Source of the DNA: RUG100 sp963542695
Lineage (GTDB): Bacteria > Bacillota > Clostridia > Peptostreptococcales > Anaerovoracaceae
Direction of reading: 5' to 3'
DNA length: 41,786 nt
NCBI GenBank assembly: GCA_963542695.1
Contig: CAUTYX010000014.1
Span: 1 to 41,786, forward strand
Under the pieces are notes generated by a model, which had not been told where the DNA came from, ran no database searches, and saw only the letters and a list, made by a program, of their open reading frames with translations. Both the position numbers and the translations under genes were made by a program. Of this stretch, positions 16,631-24,114 are shown one piece after another (within the stretch, counting starts at the first letter, position 1; every line of letters starts with the position of its first letter).

Positions 16631-18192
16631 AAATAACAGTAAAAGATTGTTTGAACCTTGCAGCCTTCGACAACGCTGATGTCGTGGCTGCAAGCAATCA
16701 TCTTGATGAAATCGTAAAAAAGGTGTCGGTTTTGGAAGCCACAGAGGCAAAAGAGGTTGCCCGGTATTGTGGTGGTAAAGACCAGCTCCTTTTTACTTCT
16801 TTTTTTGGGATTCGTTCCGATGAAGATGCACAATGCATGGTTATTGAAGCCTTGGCAGAAACAGAAACGGCTGCCTTGGCCATTTTGCATGTAGGACAAG
16901 TGGTGAAACATCTTTCCAATCGAGTGATATTGACGGCAGAGCGAGTAGGGTTGCCGTTGATTGTTATGGATCCTAATTTGGCTATGGATTTAGGCGATAT
17001 TTTATCGCAAGTTAGTGGGAAACTGTTGATGGGCGATGAACAGCGAGAAAACGCTCTGGTTAGTAATACCGTTTATCATCTTCTTAATTTCGAAAAGTAT
17101 AGCAGCTTTCCGGAAGCTGCCAAAGAAGCGGCTCTATCTAACGACTTTCAACTGATTTTGCTGTCAGAGGAATTTAATCCGGTTTTGACAGTGGAGACAC
17201 GTCACCGAACGACTATAGCAGAAGCCATTAAATTAGGACGCCAGCGGGAAATGGATAAAGAGTCCTCCGTCTATACAATGATTGATGTAGATGGAGTGCT
17301 GACCTACTGGGGACCTGTTACCATTCAAAATGCCCACTTCTTTATGTTCATTGTAGATAATGAGGATTCTTACTCTCCGGCAGAGATAACCAAACTGGCT
17401 GAAATAATTGAACTGGCCATGGGGATGTGGCGCTATACTCCCGAACAAGACAGCCGGACAGAGATGATTAAAGCACTGCGCCGCGGCAATATGGGACTTG
17501 CCTATAGCATGAAAGAGGATGCCGGTGTGGATCCGGAACAAATTGTCAGCGTGTTCCTAGGGGTCGGTTTGGAGTCTGCTTCGGGAGAACAGCTGCTTGC
17601 CGCACTGGAATCATCGCCGCAGCTGGAGGTAATCAGCCTTACAGAAGACCATGAAACGGCAGGTATTGTCATGGCCGATGACCCGGTGAAAGGGAAAAAT
17701 ATTTGTATCGAAATATACAACTCACTGAAAAAGTCAAAAGAGGATAGCTCTCTATTTCATGTTACCGGCTTGGATGGGTTGGAAGGGGCCATTGAGGCAT
17801 ATAGGCTCATTGGCGAAGCTTGGTCTTTTGCCGGCAAGGTATATCCCTACAAGCACGTATTTACCAAATACGAGTTAACTCTTGTTTCCAATTGCATCGA
17901 TATCGAAATGAACGGCGGCAGAGTCAAGAGTAATTACTTATCTTTGCTGGATCCGTTTCTGGGAGGCAGAGCCAAAGATAAGCAACTGCTGGAGACCTTA
18001 ACCATCTTTATTTTAGATGCCGGTATGAACAACAGTAAAACGGCAGCCATGATGGATATTCATACTAACACGGTGCAATATCGATTGAAGAAAATCAACG
18101 AAATGCTGGGGGTTGAGATTTCCGGAAACCGAATCATTTCCGGATTGTCCATTGCCTTGGCACTTCGTAGATTGGAAATTGTTGCAGTATAG
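16627..18192 (+). CDS. PucR family transcriptional regulator
   Basis: This is a 521-residue regulator with an N-terminal PucR domain (about 1-125: TVKDCLNLAAF, then RVGLPLIVMD near 114), a middle GGDEF-like/CdaR-type region, and a C-terminal helix-turn-helix (TAAMMDIHTNTVQYRLKKINEML, around residues 475-497) of the HTH_30 class. Proteins of this architecture control purine catabolism, proline or amino-acid use, or organic-acid pathways, depending on the lineage. It overlaps ftsH by 4 bases, so it is translated with ftsH, and it stops 143 bases before the decarboxylase gene set. That position makes the decarboxylase operon a plausible target, but this is inference from position only. Confidence 0.92.
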   Translation: MKITVKDCLNLAAFDNADVVAASNHLDEIVKKVSVLEATEAKEVARYCGGKDQLLFTSFFGIRSDEDAQCMVIEALAETETAALAILHVGQVVKHLSNRVILTAERVGLPLIVMDPNLAMDLGDILSQVSGKLLMGDEQRENALVSNTVYHLLNFEKYSSFPEAAKEAALSNDFQLILLSEEFNPVLTVETRHRTTIAEAIKLGRQREMDKESSVYTMIDVDGVLTYWGPVTIQNAHFFMFIVDNEDSYSPAEITKLAEIIELAMGMWRYTPEQDSRTEMIKALRRGNMGLAYSMKEDAGVDPEQIVSVFLGVGLESASGEQLLAALESSPQLEVISLTEDHETAGIVMADDPVKGKNICIEIYNSLKKSKEDSSLFHVTGLDGLEGAIEAYRLIGEAWSFAGKVYPYKHVFTKYELTLVSNCIDIEMNGGRVKSNYLSLLDPFLGGRAKDKQLLETLTIFILDAGMNNSKTAAMMDIHTNTVQYRLKKINEMLGVEISGNRIISGLSIALALRRLEIVAV

Positions 18193-18288
18193 CCCTTTAA
18201 CGTTCTAAAAAAGAATAATGTATACACGTATCAACATCTTGAAACCGTGGTTTTTTTCATATATAGTATTTATGTTATGCTAAAGGGC
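18192..18288. repeat. Inverted repeat GCCCTTTA / TAAAGGGC
   Basis: GCCCTTTA at 18192-18199 is the exact reverse complement of TAAAGGGC at 18281-18288. The arms are 81 bases apart and bracket the region between the regulator stop and the decarboxylase promoter. They could pair in RNA or act as two half-sites of an operator; chance is also possible for 8 bases. Confidence 0.4.
18254..18281 (+). promoter_or_regulatory. Candidate promoter of the decarboxylase operon
   Basis: TTTTCA at 18254-18259 and TATGCT at 18276-18281 are separated by 16 bases, in the 143-base gap before the carboxyltransferase gene. The match to sigma-A consensus is moderate (4/6 in each box). Transcription would start near 18288, giving a leader of about 48 bases that ends in AAAGGAGGAG. 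Confidence 0.35.
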
Positions 18289-18335
18289 ATAGCCGTTGAT
18301 GACAATGATTCCAGTTTTAAAGGAGGAGACATCCT

Positions 18336-19883
18336 ATGGATAAGCTTGAGCAGCTCCGTGAGTATAAGGCAAAGATTGCTGCCGGCGGCGGAGAAAAAAG
18401 AATCGAATCTCAGCACAAAAGAGGCAAACTTACAGCTAGAGAACGGTTGGACATTTTGTTTGATGACGATAGTTTCGTGGAAATCGATACATTCGTATCT
18501 CACAGATCCAATAACTTCGATATGCCGGAAAAGAAATTTCACGGTGATGGCGTTGTAACAGGCTATGGTACAGTAGAAGGGCGACTGGTGTTTGCTTATT
18601 CTCAGGATTTCACAGTCATTGGTGGATCTCTGGGAGAATATCATGCTGAAAAAATCGTAAAGGTTCAACAGATGGCACTGAAGATGGGTGCCCCTATTGT
18701 TGGCCTCAATGACTCCGGTGGAGCCCGTGTAGAAGAAGGGGTAAATGCCCTGTCCGGCTTTGCCAAGATCTTCAAAAACAATACTATTTCCTCCGGTGTA
18801 ATCCCACAGATTTCTGTAATCATGGGACCGTGTGCCGGTGGAGCTGTATATTCTCCGGCTATTACGGACTTTATCTTCATGGTGGACCAGACCAGTCAGA
18901 TGTTCATTACCGGTCCACAGGTAATTAAGACAGTAACCGGTGAAGAAGTAACTGCAGAAGCATTGGGTGGAGCCAAAGCCCACAACACCAAGAGCGGTAA
19001 CGCACACTTTATCGGCAAAGACGATGAAGAAACACTGCTGAAGGTAAGAGAGCTTCTTAGCTACTTCCCGTCTAACAATATGGAAAATCCGCCTGTTTAC
19101 GAAGTAACAGACGATGCAAATCGTATGGTTCCGGACTTTAATGAAATTATTCCGGACAATCCGAACAAGGCATACGATATTTATAAAGTCATTGAAGGCT
19201 TGGCTGATAATGGCAAATACCTGGATGTAATGGAACACTATGCAAAGAATATTGTTACCTGTTTCATTCGCATGAACGGTACAACTGTCGGAGTTATTGC
19301 CAACCAGCCGAAAGTCGGCGCCGGATGTTTGGACATCAATGCTTCTGACAAAGCGGCAAGATTCATCAGAAGATGTGATGCCTTCAATATTCCGATGTTG
19401 ACACTGGAAGACGTACCTGGATTCCTTCCGGGAACCGATCAGGAATACGGTGGTATCATCCGTCATGGTGCAAAGATTCTGTATGCTTACTGCGAAGCGA
19501 CAGTTCCTCTTGTTACTATGATTCTGCGTAAGGCATACGGTGGCGCATACATCGGTATGTGTAACAAGGAACTGGGTTCTGATATGGTACTGGCATGGCC
19601 GTCTGCACAGATTGCTGTAATGGGAGCTTCCGGAGCCGTTAACATTATTTCCTCCATGAAGAAGGAAATCAAAGAATCAGACGATCCGATTTCCAAAACA
19701 CAGGAAAAGATTCAGGAATACGAAGAAAAATTCAACAATCCATACCGTGCTGCAGAAATGGGCTATGTAGACGATGTAATTGAACCGGCAACAGCTAGAC
19801 AGAGAATCATCAGTGCCTTCGATATGCTGGCTTCCAAACGTGATTCCCTGCCTGCCAAGAAGCATGGAAATATTCCGCTCTAG
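18336..19883 (+). CDS. mmdA: Acyl-CoA carboxylase/decarboxylase carboxyltransferase subunit (MmdA-like)
   Basis: This 515-residue subunit moves carboxyl groups between a branched or short acyl-CoA (methylmalonyl-CoA, or propionyl-CoA in reverse) and biotin. It has the two crotonase-type halves of the carboxyltransferase fold: the N half with RGKLTARERLD and GGSLGEYHAEKI, an acyl-CoA oxyanion-hole region GPCAGGAVYSPAITDF, then the C half with DVPGFLPGTDQE(YGG)IIRHGAK and RKAYGGAYIGM. The next genes encode a small membrane subunit and a biotin carrier, so it is most likely the alpha subunit of a methylmalonyl-CoA or glutaconyl-CoA-type decarboxylase rather than a plain carboxylase: no biotin carboxylase lies nearby. 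AAAGGAGGAG lies about 8 bases before ATG. Confidence 0.92.
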   Translation: MDKLEQLREYKAKIAAGGGEKRIESQHKRGKLTARERLDILFDDDSFVEIDTFVSHRSNNFDMPEKKFHGDGVVTGYGTVEGRLVFAYSQDFTVIGGSLGEYHAEKIVKVQQMALKMGAPIVGLNDSGGARVEEGVNALSGFAKIFKNNTISSGVIPQISVIMGPCAGGAVYSPAITDFIFMVDQTSQMFITGPQVIKTVTGEEVTAEALGGAKAHNTKSGNAHFIGKDDEETLLKVRELLSYFPSNNMENPPVYEVTDDANRMVPDFNEIIPDNPNKAYDIYKVIEGLADNGKYLDVMEHYAKNIVTCFIRMNGTTVGVIANQPKVGAGCLDINASDKAARFIRRCDAFNIPMLTLEDVPGFLPGTDQEYGGIIRHGAKILYAYCEATVPLVTMILRKAYGGAYIGMCNKELGSDMVLAWPSAQIAVMGASGAVNIISSMKKEIKESDDPISKTQEKIQEYEEKFNNPYRAAEMGYVDDVIEPATARQRIISAFDMLASKRDSLPAKKHGNIPL

Positions 19884-19893
19884 GAGGTAAGCA

Positions 19894-20373
19894 ATGAGTT
19901 TAATGGAAAAATTTGCTGATCCTGATATGATGCACAGTCTTTCCTTTGCGGATAAAATGGCGGGAGCCGGGCTGACCACATTAATGGGAATGGGGATTAC
20001 CTTTATTATTCTAATTCTCCTGTGGTTCTTGATCAGCGTAATGACAAAGGCTCTTCATGGATCAAAGACGAAAAAAGAAGAACCGAAGCCGGCACAACCG
20101 GTAGCCGCTGCTACAGAAAATAAATCTGTAGATGCCGCTGCCGCAGAAACGGTAAAAGCAGAGGAACCTGATATAACGTCTTCTGAAGAATCCGTAGATG
20201 AAATAGAAGATGAACAGCTGGTTGCTGTAATTACTGCGGCGATTGCTGCAGCCCAGGGACCGGAAATAATGAGCAATTTAGTGATTCGTAATATTCGACG
20301 TGTGGCAGGACCTACTGTTACTTGGGCTAGAGTAGGTCGCCAAGAGTGTATCGATAGTCGGAAAATGTACTAA
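19894..20373 (+). CDS. OadG-like small membrane subunit of a Na+-pump decarboxylase
   Basis: This 159-residue protein has one transmembrane helix (about residues 27-49, LMGMGITFIILILLWFLISVM), then a Lys/Glu/Ala/Pro-rich linker, and a short conserved C-terminal segment (VAVITAAIAAAQGPEI, then RRVAGPTVTWARVGRQE). The layout is that of the gamma/delta subunit (OadG, MmdD), which tethers and stabilises the decarboxylase complex at the membrane. It begins 10 bases after the carboxyltransferase stop and ends 15 bases before the biotin carrier, within one transcript. AGGAGG lies 7 bases before ATG. The function is assigned from architecture and neighbours more than from sequence motifs. Confidence 0.85.
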   Translation: MSLMEKFADPDMMHSLSFADKMAGAGLTTLMGMGITFIILILLWFLISVMTKALHGSKTKKEEPKPAQPVAAATENKSVDAAAAETVKAEEPDITSSEESVDEIEDEQLVAVITAAIAAAQGPEIMSNLVIRNIRRVAGPTVTWARVGRQECIDSRKMY

Positions 20374-20388
20374 TAAGGAGAACCTGAG

Positions 20389-20793
20389 ATGAAAAAATAC
20401 AACATTACAGTAAATGGAACCAGCTACGAAGTAGAAGTTGAAGAAGTTGGTGGAGCAGCACCTGCTGCTGCCGCACCGGTACCTGCAGCCACTCCGGCTC
20501 CTGCCACAGCACCTGCTGCTGCCGCACCTGCTCCGGCTCCTGCCGCACCGGCAGCAGCTCCAGCTGCACCGGCAGCCGGCGCAAGCAGTGTAGATGCTCC
20601 TATGCCGGGAACTGTTTTAGAAGTAAAAGTTGCCCCGGGACAGGCTGTTAACGCAGGGGATGTACTGCTGATTCTGGAAGCCATGAAGATGGAAAACGAA
20701 ATTCTGGCACCAAATGCCGGTACTGTTGATACTGTACAGGTTGCACAGGGCGCAGCAGTAAATGCAGGCGATGTTCTTGTAACATTGGTTTAA
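20389..20793 (+). CDS. mmdC: Biotin/lipoyl attachment protein (decarboxylase carrier subunit)
   Basis: This 134-residue biotin carrier has an N-terminal strand pair (KKYNITVNGTSYEVEVEEV), a flexible Ala/Pro linker at residues 22-64, then a biotinyl domain with MPGTVLEV, GQAVNAGDVLLILEAMKMENEI and a C-terminal GAAVNAGDVLVTLV. Lys100 in EAMKM is the expected biotin site. The swinging carrier picks up CO2 from the carboxyltransferase and hands it to the membrane beta subunit. It is the last gene of the decarboxylase set; a terminator follows 17 bases after the stop, and no beta subunit gene is present. Confidence 0.93.
   Translation: MKKYNITVNGTSYEVEVEEVGGAAPAAAAPVPAATPAPATAPAAAAPAPAPAAPAAAPAAPAAGASSVDAPMPGTVLEVKVAPGQAVNAGDVLLILEAMKMENEILAPNAGTVDTVQVAQGAAVNAGDVLVTLV
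20449..20580 (+). repeat. Ala/Pro-coding simple repeat in biotin carrier gene
   Basis: The linker-coding part consists of imperfectly repeated GCACCTGCTGCTGCC and CCGGCTCCTGC units that encode alternating Ala and Pro. Its low complexity also creates a long antisense open frame with no coding value. The repeat is prone to length change by slippage or recombination. Confidence 0.75.
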
Positions 20794-20810
20794 ACTTGCT
20801 ATAATATCAG

Positions 20811-20842
20811 GCGCTGGTCTTTTAAAAAGATCAGCGCTTTTT
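20811..20842 (+). terminator. Intrinsic terminator after decarboxylase operon
   Basis: GCGCTGGTCTTTT (20811-20823) pairs with AAAAGATCAGCGC (20825-20837), with one G-U pair, followed by TTTTT at 20838-20842. The stem is long and well placed 17 bases after the biotin carrier stop. Confidence 0.9.
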
Positions 20843-20986
20843 CAATCAGATTTGTAGAGAATTTAACGGTACTGCCAGGTTCGGCAAACGTAAAAGCGTT
20901 ACTACCATGGCGGATGGAAAACAAAGTCAAATCTGAAGTATGGAAACATTGAAATCATTGTAAACAGAGCAAAAGGAGGAAAACCA

Positions 20987-21811
20987 ATGCTACTGGCTTT
21001 TGATGTAGGGAATACCAATATTGTATTGGGCGTTTTTGACAAACGCCGATTGGTGCAAAGCTGGCGTCTGGAGACTGACAACAATAAAAGTGCCGATGAA
21101 TACGGCATGGTCATTAACCAGCTTTTTTCTTATGAGCACCTTAGTTTAGAAGATATTGAAGACGTGATTGTGTCTACCGTTGTTCCCTCGGTGCTGTTTA
21201 CTATTCAACACCTTTCTCAGAAATACTTTCATCGCAGAGCGATAGTAATCGGACCCGGTGTTAAAACGGGGCTTTTCATAAAATATGATAATCCGAAGCA
21301 AGTAGGCGCAGACCGTATCGTTAATGCTGTTGCAGCATATCATAAATACGGCGGTCCTTTAATTGTTATTGATTTCGGGACGGCAACTACATTCTGCGCC
21401 ATTTCCGACAAGGCGGAATACCTTGGCGGCACTATTTCCCCGGGATTGAAAATTTCCTCTGATGCCCTTTTTGAAAAGACGGCAAAGCTACCTAAGGTAG
21501 AATTGGAGGCACCGGGCAGTGTGGTCTGTCGTAATACTATTCAAAGTATGCAGGCCGGCCTTGTATATGGCCACATGGGGGTAGTGGAGTTTATTGTGGC
21601 AAAAATGCGCGAGGAACTAATGCAAGCTACCGGCAAGGAAAAGGTAACGGTGGTTGCAACGGGAGGCCTTTCTACCTTGATTGATTCAGGAACCGACTGT
21701 ATCGATCATGTAGATAAGATGCTTACCCTTGAAGGCCTTGAATTGATTTACGAAAAGAATCGCCGCAGCAAAAGACGCAATAGATGTGATATAAACGATG
21801 AAAATAGGTAA
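20987..21811 (+). CDS. coaX: Type III pantothenate kinase
   Basis: This enzyme phosphorylates pantothenate in the first step of coenzyme A synthesis; type III kinases are not inhibited by CoA and need a monovalent cation. Motifs include the N-terminal phosphate-binding LLAFDVGNTNIVLGVF, the substrate loop KYDNPKQVGADRIVNA, and the catalytic IDFGTATTFCAI with the following LGGTISPGLKIS. The C-terminal part has ATGGLSTLI. The length is 274 residues, slightly longer than the usual 255-260 because of a basic tail (EKNRRSKRRNRCD) that overlaps the start of the dus gene by 14 bases. AAAGGAGGA lies 7 bases before ATG. It has its own transcription unit after the terminator at 20811-20842. Confidence 0.97.
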   Translation: MLLAFDVGNTNIVLGVFDKRRLVQSWRLETDNNKSADEYGMVINQLFSYEHLSLEDIEDVIVSTVVPSVLFTIQHLSQKYFHRRAIVIGPGVKTGLFIKYDNPKQVGADRIVNAVAAYHKYGGPLIVIDFGTATTFCAISDKAEYLGGTISPGLKISSDALFEKTAKLPKVELEAPGSVVCRNTIQSMQAGLVYGHMGVVEFIVAKMREELMQATGKEKVTVVATGGLSTLIDSGTDCIDHVDKMLTLEGLELIYEKNRRSKRRNRCDINDENR

Positions 21812-22769
21812 TGTTCAGCTAGATAATCCATTTATCGCGGCACCGATGGCAGGTGTGTCAGATGCTTCCATGCGTATGCTATGCAGAGAAATGGGAGCAT
21901 CTTTTGTGTGCACAGAAATGATTAGTGCCAAAGGGCTCTTGTTTGGAAATAAGAAAACAGAAGAATTGATGGTATCCGACCCCAAAGGGCTGCCGGTAAG
22001 TTACCAACTCTTTGGTTCGGAGCCGGTGATTATGGCAAAAGCGGCAGAGCAGTTGTCCGAGCGGGAAAATGCGTTTCTGGACATAAACATGGGCTGCCCG
22101 GTTCTAAAGGTGGTGAAGAACGGAGAAGGTTCGGCATTGTTAAAGGATCCGAATCGTCTTCACGATGTAGCAGAGGCTGTTGTTTCGGCTGCCGGCAAAC
22201 CGGTAACTGCCAAAATACGAACCGGATGGGATGAAAATACTATTGTGGCAGTAGAAGCGGCTATGGCATTAGAGGCGGCCGGTGTTGCGGCCATTGCCGT
22301 TCACGGTAGAACCCGCCAGCAATTTTATAGTGGAAAAGCGGATTGGCAGCAAATTGCCAAAGTGAAAAAGGCTGTATCTATTCCGGTTATTGGTAATGGA
22401 GATGTATTTACTGCGACTGATGGCATGGCTATGATGGAACAAACCGGCTGTGACTTTGTCATGGTGGCACGGGGTATGCTGGGAAATCCGTGGATTTTTC
22501 GGGAGCTTGTCAGCCTTTGGAAAGGAGAGTCTCTTCCTCCCCGGCCATCGTTAAGGGAAAAAGGTGCCTTGATGATTCGCCACTATAACCTAGTGGCTGC
22601 AGAAAAGACAGAAAGAGTGGCTGTGCGAGAAATGCGAAAGCATACCGGCTGGTATTTCAAAGGAGAGCATGGCGCAACGGAAATTCGTCGTGCTATCAAT
22701 AGGATACAAGATGGAGAAGCTTTAAAGCGTTGCATAATAGACTATTGTGGTTTAGTGGATATAGTGTGA
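21798..22769 (+). CDS. dusB: tRNA-dihydrouridine synthase (DusB type)
   Basis: This flavoprotein reduces uridines in tRNA to dihydrouridine using NADPH. Signatures are FIAAPMAGVSDASMR at the start of the TIM barrel, the catalytic-Cys motif DINMGCPVLKVVKNGEGSAL (Cys in GCP), TAKIRTGWD, HGRTRQQFYSGKADW, PVIGNGDVF and the FMN-site MVARGMLGNPWIF. The C-terminal helical RNA-binding domain includes RKHTGWYFKGEHGATEIRRAINR. The length, 323 residues, is typical. It starts inside coaX (14-base overlap), so translation is probably coupled; the ribosome binding site is poor. A terminator hairpin begins within its last codons. Confidence 0.95.
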   Translation: MKIGNVQLDNPFIAAPMAGVSDASMRMLCREMGASFVCTEMISAKGLLFGNKKTEELMVSDPKGLPVSYQLFGSEPVIMAKAAEQLSERENAFLDINMGCPVLKVVKNGEGSALLKDPNRLHDVAEAVVSAAGKPVTAKIRTGWDENTIVAVEAAMALEAAGVAAIAVHGRTRQQFYSGKADWQQIAKVKKAVSIPVIGNGDVFTATDGMAMMEQTGCDFVMVARGMLGNPWIFRELVSLWKGESLPPRPSLREKGALMIRHYNLVAAEKTERVAVREMRKHTGWYFKGEHGATEIRRAINRIQDGEALKRCIIDYCGLVDIV

Positions 22770-22786
22770 TATATCCACTTTTTTTA
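22754..22786 (+). terminator. Terminator overlapping dus stop
   Basis: AGTGGATAT (22754-22762) pairs with ATATCCACT (22771-22779), with a loop of 8 bases, followed by a T-run to 22785. The left arm lies inside the dus coding sequence. Confidence 0.8.
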
Positions 22787-22812
22787 ATGGATACAAATAA
22801 TATGTATTCATT
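22786..22812. promoter_or_regulatory. 27-bp imperfect palindrome, possible operator
   Basis: AATGGATACA (22786-22795) and TGTATTCATT (22803-22812) are inverted repeats with one mismatch around AATAATA. The palindrome ends 3 bases before the predicted -35 box of the hydrogenase-like gene, a usual place for a regulator site. The regulator is unknown. Confidence 0.5.
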
Positions 22813-22815
22813 AAA

Positions 22816-22843
22816 TTGACTATCTGTTGGGATTTGTTACACT
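22816..22843 (+). promoter_or_regulatory. Promoter of hydrogenase-like gene
   Basis: TTGACT (22816-22821) and TACACT (22838-22843) are separated by 16 bases. Transcription would start near 22850, giving a leader of about 36 bases containing GGGGGA upstream of ATG 22886. Confidence 0.5.
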
Positions 22844-22885
22844 TGGATTGGGTTAAAAAATAAACAAGGGGGAATAGGGGGATTC

Positions 22886-23983
22886 ATGAGAAAGTTTGAT
22901 TCCAATGTGCAAATTTTAAAATACAAAGTGCTGCGAGAAGTTGCACGTCATACATGGGAAGGAAATGACATTTTTTCCATGTTTAATGAGATTGCCAAGG
23001 AAGTGGTGAGAAAGGATCACATTCCTATGCGGTGTTGTATTTACAAAGACCAGGCAATTGTAGCAGAGCGAATTCGCATAGCTCTTGGTGGTAATAAAAA
23101 ACAACCCGGGGTTGTGGAAGTCATCGATATTGCTTGTGATGACTGCCCCCAGGCCGGATACATGGTTACGGGCATGTGTCGTGGCTGCATTGCCCACCAG
23201 TGTCAAGGAGCTTGCCCAAAGGAGGCCATTGAGTTTGATGAACACCTAAAGGCACATATTGATAAAAAGAAATGCATTGAATGTGGACAATGTGCCAGGG
23301 TGTGTCCTTATAACGCAATTAATAATTTCCGCAGGCCTTGTGAAACCGCTTGTCAGGCGGGAGCCATTCATATGGCGGAAACCTGTGAAGCGGAGATTGA
23401 CTATGAAAAATGCACCGGTTGTGGTGCTTGTGCCGAAGCGGAAGAATTAGCACATAAGGATGACTTTATAACCACCTCCTGCTGTCCTGCGTTTGTGAGC
23501 TATATAAAAGCCAACTTTCCGGAACTGGAAGGCCACATTTCTTCCACTTTGTCTCCCATGGCCATGATAGGTCAACAAATTAAGCGGAAGGAACCGGCGT
23601 CAAAAGTGGTATTTATAGGACCATGTGTAGCGAAAAAGGAAGAAGCGATGCAGGAAAATGTGAAAGAATTAATCGATGAAGTTTTAACCTTTGAAGAACT
23701 ACAAGCCCTTATTGATGCAAGAGATATTCCGGTAACGGAGTTGGAGGAAGAAATATTACAGGGAGCATCGATCCATGGCGTGGGGTTTGCCAAAAGCGGT
23801 GGAGTCGCTGCGGCTGTTGAGGCGGCGCTGCAAGAGCAAGGATGTGACAAAGAAATACAAACAGCCACAGCGTCGGGGTTAGACAAATGCAAAGGTATGC
23901 TGCGTTTGGCGGCCAAAGGAAAGGAACTATCTCCTTTTGTAAAGGATAATTTAGCGCAGAATTTTCAGTTAAAACACACGTGA
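22886..23983 (+). CDS. FeFe-hydrogenase-like iron-sulfur protein, internally deleted
   Basis: This 365-residue protein is related to a clostridial family of FeFe-hydrogenase large-subunit-like proteins, usually about 480-500 residues. The N-terminal part has many cysteines (C84, C87, C98, C101, C106, C110) and a ferredoxin motif at 130-140 (CIECGQCARVC). A second ferredoxin site begins with CTGCGAC (176-182) but stops at Cys182, and the expected CPxGAI cysteine is missing. The sequence jumps in frame to EAEELAHKDDFITTSCCPAF, so roughly 85 residues of the normal family layout are absent. H-cluster motifs L1 (TSCCPAF, 197-203) and L2 (GPCVAKKEE, around 245-253) remain; L3 (ACxGGC type) is missing from the C-terminus. 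It is unlikely to be an active hydrogenase; a sensor or electron-transfer role, or a decayed or misassembled gene, are possible. The gene is monocistronic with its own promoter and terminator. Confidence 0.85.
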   Translation: MRKFDSNVQILKYKVLREVARHTWEGNDIFSMFNEIAKEVVRKDHIPMRCCIYKDQAIVAERIRIALGGNKKQPGVVEVIDIACDDCPQAGYMVTGMCRGCIAHQCQGACPKEAIEFDEHLKAHIDKKKCIECGQCARVCPYNAINNFRRPCETACQAGAIHMAETCEAEIDYEKCTGCGACAEAEELAHKDDFITTSCCPAFVSYIKANFPELEGHISSTLSPMAMIGQQIKRKEPASKVVFIGPCVAKKEEAMQENVKELIDEVLTFEELQALIDARDIPVTELEEEILQGASIHGVGFAKSGGVAAAVEAALQEQGCDKEIQTATASGLDKCKGMLRLAAKGKELSPFVKDNLAQNFQLKHT

Positions 23984-24060
23984 GAACGTGTCCGGAATAT
24001 TTAGGCTATAACCGTTGAAAATATGCTCTTTAGAAATGAAAAAAATACGAAAAAATACGT

Positions 24061-24088
24061 AAAAAGTAAGGGAAATCCCTTGCTTTTT
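24061..24088 (+). terminator. Terminator of hydrogenase-like gene
   Basis: AAAAAGTAAGGG (24061-24072) pairs with CCCTTGCTTTTT (24077-24088), with one G-U pair and an AAAT tetraloop. The T-rich right arm serves as the U-tract. It lies 77 bases after the stop codon at 23983. Confidence 0.85.
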
Positions 24089-24108
24089 ATATATATACAG
24101 TTTATACT
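24080..24108 (+). promoter_or_regulatory. Predicted main promoter of the ribosomal operon
   Basis: TTGCTT (24080-24085) and TATACT (24103-24108) have a 17-base spacer that is almost pure A+T. The -35 box lies inside the right arm of the terminator of the preceding gene. Transcription would start near 24115. Confidence 0.55.
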
Positions 24109-24114
24109 TAAAAA

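Noticed and set aside
18270..19466. 398-codon minus-strand open frame opposite the carboxyltransferase gene
   Set aside because: The plus strand encodes a clear carboxyltransferase with all motifs; the antisense frame is a by-product of codon use.
20424..20684. Ala/Gly-rich minus-strand open frame
   Set aside because: It is the complement of the Ala/Pro linker repeat in the biotin carrier gene.
23976..23991. Palindrome ACACGT-GAGA-ACGTGT at the end of the hydrogenase-like gene
   Set aside because: The stem is only 6 bp with no T-run; the real terminator is the longer stem at 24061-24088.
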